Source: Gammaproteobacteria bacterium (lineage in GTDB: Bacteria > Pseudomonadota > Gammaproteobacteria > Steroidobacterales > Woeseiaceae). From it: 64,000 nt of DNA. Within the stretch, counting starts at the first letter, position 1. Each line of letters starts with the position of its first letter. The DNA lies in assembly GCA_029862045.1 (NCBI GenBank), contig JAOTYE010000002.1, positions 186,001-250,000 of the forward strand, read 5' to 3'. The position numbers and the translations under genes are program-made. The notes under the pieces were generated by a model, which ran no database searches, was not told the origin of the DNA, and saw only the letters and a program-made list of their open reading frames with translations. Positions 24,398 to 31,990 of this stretch are shown in pieces.

Positions 24398-25468
24398 ATG
24401 TCGACAGATGAAGATTCCTTAGGGCTAAGCCAGACGCTCTCCGGCACGGCTACCATGCGCATCGCCGGGCTCCACAAGATTGATAGTTTTTATACGCCGC
24501 TGGAAGAGCGTTTCGAGCGCATCAGCCGTCTCGGCAAGAACGTTTTGGGAGTTCGTGCTACCGGCGTCACCCTGATTGCAAATGAGACACTGTGGTTCAA
24601 GTCCGTCGTCGGCTGGCGCGTCAATGAGCTGCCGATAAAAGATAGCCTCGCGCAGCCGATGCTGGATAGTGGCAAGCCCCTGATAGTCCCGGACACGCAC
24701 AACGACGTGCGCTACGTGAAATTGCCGCTGGTTACCGGGAAACCGAAGTTTCGGTTTTATGCGGGTTTCCCGCTACGGGACGGCGACGGCGAGATCATTG
24801 GTACGTTCTGTGCCTTCGATACTAAACCGAAAAAGGCCGACCACGGGTTGGATGAAATGTTGTCAGACCTGGGGCAACTGGCCGAGCGTGAATTGCTGAC
24901 CACCGATTTGTGGAATGCGCAGAGCCAACTGGTTGGCAAACTGGATACCGCGCGACGCCAGGCTCTTTTGGACCCGCTGACTCGGGTCTGGAACCGCAGG
25001 GGCGGTATTGAAATGCTGGAAATGGTGCTGCAGGAATCTAGCTCCAGCCGCGAGCAGTTTGCGGTTTGCCTCGTGGATATCGATCACTTCAAAGAGATTA
25101 ATGATGAGCACGGACACGGGACGGGCGACCAGGCGCTGAGAAAAATTGCCGCGAGCATTACTGCGTCAGTTCGGCCCGAAGATGTGGTGTCGCGGCACGG
25201 CGGTGATGAATTCCTCGTGATATTGCGCGACGCAACGCCGAGCGTATGCAAGTTGGTTGCCGAACGGATTTGCGGCAGAATCGAAGAAACACGGGTGCGA
25301 ACCGATGACGGCAGCGTGGCTGTGACGGTCAGCCTTGGTGTGGCAGTCAGCGACCCCGGTGAAACGCTATCGGCTGAGCAGTTCGTCGAACGCGCGGACA
25401 AGGCTTTGTACCAGACCAAGCGCCAGGGGCGAAACGCGGCAACCATCTGGCAGGACGACGCTAGCTAG
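24398..25468 (+). CDS. Diguanylate cyclase with GAF sensor domain
   Basis: The protein of 356 residues has an N-terminal GAF domain (about 25-170; FAVC-type strands with FYAGFPLRDGDGEIIGTFCA) and a GGDEF domain (about 185-350). The active-site motif is intact as HGGDEF, with an RxxD inhibitory site (RPED) exactly 5 residues before it. The signature DPLTRVWNRRGG opens the domain. It should make cyclic di-GMP from two GTP, with product inhibition through the I-site, in response to a ligand or redox cue sensed by GAF. There is no membrane segment, so it is cytoplasmic. A GGGAGAGCAGT leader gives a ribosome site. Confidence 0.93.
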   Translation: MSTDEDSLGLSQTLSGTATMRIAGLHKIDSFYTPLEERFERISRLGKNVLGVRATGVTLIANETLWFKSVVGWRVNELPIKDSLAQPMLDSGKPLIVPDTHNDVRYVKLPLVTGKPKFRFYAGFPLRDGDGEIIGTFCAFDTKPKKADHGLDEMLSDLGQLAERELLTTDLWNAQSQLVGKLDTARRQALLDPLTRVWNRRGGIEMLEMVLQESSSSREQFAVCLVDIDHFKEINDEHGHGTGDQALRKIAASITASVRPEDVVSRHGGDEFLVILRDATPSVCKLVAERICGRIEETRVRTDDGSVAVTVSLGVAVSDPGETLSAEQFVERADKALYQTKRQGRNAATIWQDDAS

Positions 25469-25563
25469 CATAAGGATCAACCGCCGCGGCCGTCGCCAAT
25501 GCTGTGTTTTCGGCAACGGGTCAGCAGCTGCGGCGATCGCCATTACGCGTCGCCTAGCGGTTG

Positions 25564-25577
25564 AATAACGCGTTATT
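25564..25577. repeat. Perfect 14-base palindrome before the TolB/TPR membrane protein gene
   Basis: AATAACGCGTTATT is a perfect palindrome with no spacer, about 90 bases before the next start codon, in a gene-free stretch of about 200 bases. It could be a transcription-factor site. Function is unknown. Confidence 0.4.
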
Positions 25578-25665
25578 TGTACTTCGCGATGGAAACCTTT
25601 ACCCCCGGTCGCGCATCTAAATATCGTGTAATCTTCGTCTCCACGCCCTAGCGCAGAGTACCTGA

Positions 25666-27870
25666 ATGTCCCTGGTTGCCGAACTCAAACGCCGCAACGT
25701 TTTTCGCGTTGCTGCCGCCTATCTGGTTGTTGGCTGGCTGCTAACCGAAGTCCTGACCACGATCCTGCCGACACTTGGCGCGCCGGAGTGGGCGGCGCGA
25801 GCGGTCATTCTGGTTTTCGCTTTGGGTTTCATTCCGGCGGTGGTCTTTTCGTGGTTTTACGAACTGACCCCGGAGGGCATCAAGCGGGAGCACGATGTCG
25901 ATCGTGATGACACGGACACGACACCAACCAGGAAAAAACTGGATTACGTGACGGTTGCGTCAGTCGTAATTCTCATTGTGTTCATTGGCTTGTTCAGCGC
26001 GCAGAAAACCGGCGATGACACTGCACCGGTCGAGGCCATCAGTGATGCGTCGGTCGCCGTGTTGCCGTTCGTTAACATGTCCAACGACGACGACAACGAG
26101 TACTTTTCCGACGGTTTGACTGAAACGCTGTTGCACATGCTCACACAGGTACCCGACCTCAAGGTCGCCGCACGAACGTCGAGCTTTGCGTTCAAAGGCA
26201 AGAACCTCAGCGTCCAGGAGATTGCCGCTGCGCTCGAGGTGGCTCATATCCTGGAGGGCAGCGTCCAGAAAGTCGGCGACCGCGTGCGAATTACGGCGCA
26301 GCTTATTCGGGCCAGCGACGGCTTTCACATCTGGTCGTCGAGCTACGATCGCACGCTTGACGACATTTTCGGCATGCAGGATGAGATCGCCGAGAAAGTC
26401 GGTTACGCATTATCCGATTCATTGCTCGGTGCCGCCGGAGGCGACAAGCTCTCTGGTGTCAACACGACGGACCCGGATGCGTATGACCTCTATCTGCAGG
26501 CACGCAAGGAGCGGGTGACATACTCCTACGGCGGCCTGCAAGCAGCTGAAAACCTGTTAAAGGGCGCGTTGATGATCGACCCGGGCTTTCTGGATGCGAA
26601 GACGGAGCTCGCAGCCAACTATATATCTCAGAGTGAGACCGGATTGATGGACACTCGTGACGCCAATATGGAGGTCATTGTGTTGTCGGACCAGGTGCTC
26701 GCCGAACGTCCTGACGATGTCGTCGCACGAGCAATCAATCTGTATGCAAAGGCTATGCTGCAGGCGACTGAGGGTAATCTGGAGGGCGTGTCAGCGTTGG
26801 CAGGACAGTTGGAGGCTATCGTCGCCGAAGCGCCCGGCGAGCTGCAGCCACGCCTGCTGCTGGTCCGCGCCCAGCAGGGAACGCAGGAATTCGAAAACTC
26901 CCTGCCGATACTGCGTGACGCGCTGCGGCGCGATCCGTTCAATCCGCAAATTCATTACGAGCTTGGCACGCTGTTTGAGCGACTCGAAGACTGGGACAAC
27001 GCAAAGGCTTCGCTCGAGAAATCACTTGAGATAGAGCCGGCACAGCCGAATGCCTACCTGCATCTTGGAAGAGTAAGTCTGCAGTTGGGAGATGGTGTCA
27101 GTTCCGTACAGAATTTTCTGCGAGCCCTCGAGACGGATCCCAAAGATCATGAACTCCCCGGCATGCTTGCCGCATTTCTGTATCAGCTGGAATTGTTCGA
27201 AGCCGGCGATGACTTTCGTGATCGCGTCATGGCAATTGCGCCGACGAGCGAGGTGGCCTACCGAATTGAATTGTTGCGCGCGATCAACAACGGTAACGAG
27301 GAGGCCAGCATCGGGAGCGCACGCCGAGCGATCGAGGACGACATCGACAATCGGCAATTCGCCTACTGCGGAGCGGTGCAGCACTTGCTGAGGGTTGCCG
27401 TCACTCGCGGCACGGTTGATGAGGAAATCGCATATCTCGAAGAGCACGCCCCTGGTATCCTGGACTTCAGGGCCGAGTCTGTATCGCTCAAATTCCGCTG
27501 CGCACAATTCATTGCATTCGATGCCTGGTTCGTATCGTTGCCAAGTGAGGAACTGCTACGTCGGCTTGATCTGATGTTAGGCGTAGCCTCGTCATACGGT
27601 TTCGATCTTGAGAAAAATCCGGCGACGCGACTCGACATACTGGCCTTGCGAGGTGAGGTGGAACAGGCGATTGAACTCGCGCTAACCGGTGTCTTCACAC
27701 GTTCAGTTGCGATGCACCTGGACTGGAAACAGACCCTTGCACTGCCGCAGTACCGGGAGATAGTCGCAGACTCGCGCGTGCAGGCCGCTATGCAGCGCTG
27801 GGAAGAGGAAGAAACGGCGTTGCGAGGGCAGGTACAGACCTATCTCGCCGATTTGCGGGCAGCGACCTGA
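25666..27870 (+). CDS. Membrane protein with TolB-like domain and TPR repeats
   Basis: The 734-residue protein begins MSLVAELKRRNVFRVAAAYL, the common start of a gammaproteobacterial family often annotated as adenylate-cyclase-like, TolB-like TPR proteins. Two or three hydrophobic helices lie in residues 15-65 and one near 100-115. A SVAVLPFVNMSNDDDNEYFS block (about 128-147) and GLTETLLHMLTQVPDLKVAA form the FlgO/TolB-N-like domain. About ten TPR-like helix pairs fill residues 270-600. There is no adenylate cyclase catalytic domain here. It is likely a membrane-bound scaffold; the partner is unknown. Confidence 0.85.
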   Translation: MSLVAELKRRNVFRVAAAYLVVGWLLTEVLTTILPTLGAPEWAARAVILVFALGFIPAVVFSWFYELTPEGIKREHDVDRDDTDTTPTRKKLDYVTVASVVILIVFIGLFSAQKTGDDTAPVEAISDASVAVLPFVNMSNDDDNEYFSDGLTETLLHMLTQVPDLKVAARTSSFAFKGKNLSVQEIAAALEVAHILEGSVQKVGDRVRITAQLIRASDGFHIWSSSYDRTLDDIFGMQDEIAEKVGYALSDSLLGAAGGDKLSGVNTTDPDAYDLYLQARKERVTYSYGGLQAAENLLKGALMIDPGFLDAKTELAANYISQSETGLMDTRDANMEVIVLSDQVLAERPDDVVARAINLYAKAMLQATEGNLEGVSALAGQLEAIVAEAPGELQPRLLLVRAQQGTQEFENSLPILRDALRRDPFNPQIHYELGTLFERLEDWDNAKASLEKSLEIEPAQPNAYLHLGRVSLQLGDGVSSVQNFLRALETDPKDHELPGMLAAFLYQLELFEAGDDFRDRVMAIAPTSEVAYRIELLRAINNGNEEASIGSARRAIEDDIDNRQFAYCGAVQHLLRVAVTRGTVDEEIAYLEEHAPGILDFRAESVSLKFRCAQFIAFDAWFVSLPSEELLRRLDLMLGVASSYGFDLEKNPATRLDILALRGEVEQAIELALTGVFTRSVAMHLDWKQTLALPQYREIVADSRVQAAMQRWEEEETALRGQVQTYLADLRAAT

Positions 27871-27918
27871 AGATGCAGTCTGCGTGACCGTTAGAGGGCG
27901 TTCACTCAACCGGCTAAG

Positions 27919-28287
27919 CTAATCCGATTCGATCTTGACCCAGTCGACGGTGCCATCGGCATAGAATTTGACCTCGACTTTGCGCCCGACTCTGCAGTCT
28001 TGTACCGTCGCGGACTGATTCGAGCGCTTGTAATGCGTCCGATCCAGATAGTATCGAGTGGACGCAATCATCCGAACGGTCTTGAGTCCTTCAGAATCTC
28101 GGACTTGCATACTGCGTGTTTCGTAGTCGACGTCGTTAATTTCGCCGACGACCGTTTCTTCATCGACAACACCAGGAGATTCGCCGATCGGAATATACCG
28201 TTCCGTCGATTGTTGCGAGTAAACACTTCCAGACAAGACGAGTAGGCAAGTGACAAAGAAGCAGTCTCTGAAAAATCGATTGCTCAT
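27919..28287 (-). CDS. Small secreted protein, unrecognised
   Basis: A signal peptide (about 1-25, VLSGSVYSQ) precedes a roughly 97-residue domain that looks all-beta (VVGEINDVDYETRSMQVRD, VRMIASTRYYLDR). The strand pattern is like small OB- or DUF5666-type domains, also suspected in the large lipoprotein at 29.9-31.8 kb. Its ATG overlaps the stop of the upstream cytochrome gene (ATGA), so the two are translated together and may share a function in the periplasm. No family assignment is certain. Confidence 0.72.
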   Translation of the reverse strand: MSNRFFRDCFFVTCLLVLSGSVYSQQSTERYIPIGESPGVVDEETVVGEINDVDYETRSMQVRDSEGLKTVRMIASTRYYLDRTHYKRSNQSATVQDCRVGRKVEVKFYADGTVDWVKIESD

Positions 28288-29648
28288 AGTTCGACCATCC
28301 GTATTTGTGCATTGGTAAGCTGCGCCCGGGCGTCATCAACGAGTTGTCGGCGTCGGTCACCGCTGTATTTTAAAGATTCATTTGCGAGCGCATGGGCCTT
28401 GCGAAGCAGTGCGACCGCTGCGGCGTGCAGCCCGGCACCAGCGAGGACTTCGACACTATCCTCGATTTCAAAACCGGCCCTCTTGATCAGTGACGTTTGG
28501 CGTGCGCGGTCAATTCGAAATACCGGAAAGGCCCGGTCAAGCAGTTCGTCACTGGCGCGGATATTCTCAAGCGCATTTATCACACGCAAGAATGCGGCCA
28601 CGGCGACGACTTGCGTGGCATCCAGGTTGATACCGCTGCCCGTTGCGCCAGCCAACAATTGCCCGGCCGGTGAATTGTTAAATGCATCACCGTTGTAGAA
28701 AGCCACGGCGCCTTCGATTGTCTCGACCGAATTGTTGTGAAAGAACGGCCCGGTATCCGCAGCCTCGACGACGGGCGGTGTATTGAATTCGCCGCTGCCT
28801 GGGCTGCCGAGACCGTCGTCGGGCGGTACGGCTTCGCCGGTCAAATCCGCGGGCTGATCCGGAAGGTCCTCGACGCCCGTGTTGAAGTTCAAATTACCGG
28901 CGGTAGGGCCAAACAGCTCCGGGTCTCCGTTCGCTCCGGCATTGAAGTGGCAGGCGTTGCATTTTCCCAGTGTCCGATCCATGAATACTTCCTGGCCTCT
29001 CGCGGCGACTGTTCCTTTGAGCGGCAATGGCAACAACAGATCTTCCTGCCGGCCGAGAGATAGCTGAAACGCCTCGAGTGCGTCCAGTTCGTCGTCCGTC
29101 GGCAGTCTGAAATCCACATCCGCGACACGATTCAGCGTTTTCGGGAAATGCTGGATGACAGCCCCGACCGCGAAGGAGCGCAATGACCCGTCGCCGGGCG
29201 ACCCGTCACCCGACCAACCCGTCTGCGGCCCTGTGGCGCTGTTTATCGAATTGCCTAACGCCAGCGTATGCGGAATGCCGCGCATGTTGAAATCGTTCGC
29301 CAAATCATCAAAGCCGTCCTGGTTTTCGAGAATCAGCGCCAGCTCGCGAATCAATCGCGGGTTTTCGAAATTCTCCGCAAGATTTGGGTTGAATTCCGCG
29401 ACAAATAACGCGTCATCGGACGGCAATGTCGCGATGAAGCCCGGTGACAGCGCGAAATTGTCTTCAGCACGGTGGCAGGTTCCGCAGGTACGGCCATTGC
29501 CGGCGAACGTCTCATTGAAGAATAGTCGTTCGCCCCTGAGGATAAGAGTCTCTTCAGGTGGAACGGTGGGCGTGGCCGGACACGCCGCAACTACGACTGT
29601 CGCCAGCAGCACCGTCCAAACATGCTTTAGTCGCCAAACGAAGTGCAT
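28284..29648 (-). CDS. Di-haem c-type cytochrome lipoprotein (MauG/peroxidase-like)
   Basis: From the ATG at 29648 (GGGAG 7 bases upstream) the product is 454 residues. It starts with a lipoprotein signal whose lipobox ends VVVAAC, so it is anchored to a membrane. Two haem motifs are visible: CGTCH in GNGRTCGTCHRAEDNF and CNACH in LGKCNACHFNAG. This matches the di-haem cytochrome c peroxidase/MauG layout, which performs peroxide reduction or oxidative protein modification. The C-terminal 100 residues are helical without a haem motif. It shares the GNGRxCGxCH block with the small cytochrome at 22.8 kb. The activity is unproven. Confidence 0.83.
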   Translation of the reverse strand: MHFVWRLKHVWTVLLATVVVAACPATPTVPPEETLILRGERLFFNETFAGNGRTCGTCHRAEDNFALSPGFIATLPSDDALFVAEFNPNLAENFENPRLIRELALILENQDGFDDLANDFNMRGIPHTLALGNSINSATGPQTGWSGDGSPGDGSLRSFAVGAVIQHFPKTLNRVADVDFRLPTDDELDALEAFQLSLGRQEDLLLPLPLKGTVAARGQEVFMDRTLGKCNACHFNAGANGDPELFGPTAGNLNFNTGVEDLPDQPADLTGEAVPPDDGLGSPGSGEFNTPPVVEAADTGPFFHNNSVETIEGAVAFYNGDAFNNSPAGQLLAGATGSGINLDATQVVAVAAFLRVINALENIRASDELLDRAFPVFRIDRARQTSLIKRAGFEIEDSVEVLAGAGLHAAAVALLRKAHALANESLKYSGDRRRQLVDDARAQLTNAQIRMVEL

Positions 29649-29730
29649 TTCGAATCTCCCGGATCCGAGGACACACACATTGTCCGCAAATTACCGCAGA
29701 AATCAATCTGTCGCTGATCGCCGACTCGCG

Positions 29731-29748
29731 TTTGACCAAACGGTCAAA
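29731..29748. promoter_or_regulatory. Operator-like inverted repeat before the di-haem cytochrome operon
   Basis: TTTGACC-aaac-GGTCAAA has perfect 7-base arms around a 4-base spacer. It lies 83 bases before the cytochrome start on the minus strand. Sites with TTGACC...GGTCAA symmetry are common for TetR-type repressors. No such regulator gene is in the window, so the binding protein is unknown. Confidence 0.45.
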
Positions 29749-29809
29749 ACCCAAGTTTGAACCGGTATCACACACCTCAACGGCGTTTCGTAACAACAAT
29801 GAACAAGGC

Positions 29810-29841
29810 AAAAAAAAGCCCCGCATCTTTCGATGCGGGGC
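29810..29841 (-). terminator. Rho-independent terminator of the large lipoprotein gene
   Basis: On the minus strand GCCCCGCATC-GAAA-GATGCGGGGC forms a perfect 10-base-pair GC-rich stem with a stable GAAA tetraloop, followed by eight T residues. It lies about 50 bases after the stop of the lipoprotein gene transcribed in the same direction. This is the clearest intrinsic terminator in the window. Confidence 0.9.
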
Positions 29842-29893
29842 CGAGCCAGTAAAGTGAAACCGCGGGGGGATTCAATGAGGCTTCACTTCGTTA

Positions 29894-31801
29894 TCAGGGC
29901 TCCAGAAGGAAGATGCCAAGTTTGACGGCAGTAAACGTGTTGCTGTCAACGTCGTACTTGCCGTAGGCATACATTGATCGTGCCGTCGTTGCGCCGTCGA
30001 GGCTATTGATCAGGTCGCCAACGAAGTCGTCCCAGTGTGAGTAGAGACGCAGGCTGTCTTGCGACTTGATCGAGAACAACATGCGGCCGGTCTCGCGCGG
30101 TACGATCGCCGTGTATGAATCAAGCGTCGTCAGGTCGATAAGGACCGGACCCTGCTTGATGTAGTGACGCTGATCGATGTCGCCGTTCTGGTTGTCGAGT
30201 ACCAGGCCGTCAGTGCCCATGCTAATGAACGGTGCCAGCGTGCCTAGTGCGCCCCAGCCGACGCCCAGTGCACTACGAACGTCCGTGTAGTCGATGACAG
30301 AGCGACCGGTGAAATCAGGCGGTGCCATGCCAAAAGCAGTCGGGAAACCCCAGACAACGATTGGCTTGCCGGTGGAAAAGTCCGCCAATGACAGACTAAC
30401 TGTCCGAACCTGGTAGTTGTCCGGATCGGCATCCAGGTCCGCAGACTGTCCCGTGCCCGAGAAGTCGAAGATTCCAACACGACGACGGTCGATCGAGTGC
30501 AGCGTAATGTCAGTCTCACCGTTCATTACCGTATTGACGATGCCCGACAGGTGTGTGACGTGCATGCGCACAGCGCCGTGTGTTGCATCGAACAGGATCT
30601 GCGGCGCCAATGCGTCAGTTGTCGGTGTTGGCTGGTTGCCACGGATCGTGACGCGCTGACCAATCGAGAGTGCATCAATGGTCAGGTTTGACAGGTCTGA
30701 CAGGCGATCAACGTCCTTGAACACCTTCGTGTCAGGACCGACCTCGACCACAACGTCGTCATGGAAGTGCACGCGACGATCGACTGCAACTGCATGCGGG
30801 ATGATTGTCGCACCACGGATCGTCAGAAAGTTGCCGTCCCGCTTGATGATGTTGCCGACAATCGCGTCCCTGTCGTGACCCGGCACGCTCGATCCCGCGA
30901 GTACGATATCGGCCGTGAACTCGCGCTCGGTAATATTCAATGTGCCCTTCGCGATCGTTGGCGTTCCCTGGCCGGCGGCATTGAGTGCACGCAGCCCCTC
31001 GACGCCCTCCCACATTACTTCATCGACCTCGAACACGGTCTCATCGGTGACGTTGACCGTGAAACGGCCAAAATCGCTGGCGCGGTCGTGAAACGGACGA
31101 ATCGCGATCGTATAACTCATCTCGTCTTCGCTGACGGCGAGTAGCGGTCCGCGAACGCGGATTTGTTTCTCGTCGACCGGATGTACCTCAGCAACGATGA
31201 ACTGCTCGGAGGCTGCCAGTGCCGGTGTCGGTACGACGTCAACTTTGTGCGAGGCCGCGAGATCGAAATCAAGCTGCAGCAGATGAGCGCGGCGTTTCGC
31301 CACGACCAGCTGGTCGCGATTCGATAGCACGATCTTGAGCTCGGTTTGTCCAAGCTCAACGCCGTCGAGGTCCGTAACGACGGCCTCCTTGGCCACATCT
31401 GCTGCTTCGACAAACACCTCGGCATCGCCATAATCAAGGCTGATGGTGCCGGCAACGTATGTCGCTGGTGGCACAACCGCTGCGGTTACGAGCTCGGTCA
31501 GGTCAACATAGTCGGTGAAGTTCGTGCGGGTCTTGCGCGGCATCACTTCAACGACCCTGCCATCCGCCGTTTCAAGCGTCAGCGACAGGACATCGACCGT
31601 GTAATTAAGAAAATCACCGTCAGCGTCAGTGAAGCCGATCAGCACCGTTCCACACTCGTCGAATGTGGCCGGATCGGTCGGGTCGCAGGTGACAGTTGGG
31701 CCCGGGTCGTTGTTTGACGAGGTGCTTGCACCTCCACCGCAGGCTGTGAGTATCAGGGCGGTCAACAGTAAGGTCGTGCGCCCAAAAGTTGCGAAGTTCA
31801 T
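29894..31801 (-). CDS. Large lipoprotein with DUF4382-like and repeated beta domains
   Basis: A lipoprotein signal (MNFATFGRTTLLLTALILTAC) is followed by a low-complexity GGGASTSSNN linker. Residues about 50-180 (VLIGFTDADGDFLNYTVDVL and later QTELKIVLSNRDQL) resemble DUF4382-type domains. After that come several similar beta modules (VRGPLLAVSEDEMSYTIAIR, VGNIIKRDGNFLTIRGATII) like the DUF5666 fold. The 635-residue protein should sit on the outer side of a membrane. It is monocistronic with its own terminator. The function is unknown; the modular beta-domain build suggests binding to a surface or ligand. Confidence 0.8.
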   Translation of the reverse strand: MNFATFGRTTLLLTALILTACGGGASTSSNNDPGPTVTCDPTDPATFDECGTVLIGFTDADGDFLNYTVDVLSLTLETADGRVVEVMPRKTRTNFTDYVDLTELVTAAVVPPATYVAGTISLDYGDAEVFVEAADVAKEAVVTDLDGVELGQTELKIVLSNRDQLVVAKRRAHLLQLDFDLAASHKVDVVPTPALAASEQFIVAEVHPVDEKQIRVRGPLLAVSEDEMSYTIAIRPFHDRASDFGRFTVNVTDETVFEVDEVMWEGVEGLRALNAAGQGTPTIAKGTLNITEREFTADIVLAGSSVPGHDRDAIVGNIIKRDGNFLTIRGATIIPHAVAVDRRVHFHDDVVVEVGPDTKVFKDVDRLSDLSNLTIDALSIGQRVTIRGNQPTPTTDALAPQILFDATHGAVRMHVTHLSGIVNTVMNGETDITLHSIDRRRVGIFDFSGTGQSADLDADPDNYQVRTVSLSLADFSTGKPIVVWGFPTAFGMAPPDFTGRSVIDYTDVRSALGVGWGALGTLAPFISMGTDGLVLDNQNGDIDQRHYIKQGPVLIDLTTLDSYTAIVPRETGRMLFSIKSQDSLRLYSHWDDFVGDLINSLDGATTARSMYAYGKYDVDSNTFTAVKLGIFLLEP

Positions 31802-31990
31802 GCGTCTCTCCTTAGTTCGCGTTTATCCGTTTACATGGCCTTTAACGGATGCGGCCGCAATCGGTTGACTTCAAAGGGCAAATTCCGAAAGAATATAAAA
31901 AAATACAGCGACTTAGCTTGTATTCCTGCGGTGACATGTCACAATTCACACCCGTACGGCGCAGTCGTTTTGGTACGGGACTTATGTCTA

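Noticed and set aside
31835-31990. N-terminal extension of the GGDEF-EAL protein from an ATG at 31835
   Set aside because: The translated stretch is basic, unlike any sensor domain start, and lies where the divergent promoters should be. The GTG at 31991 is preferred.
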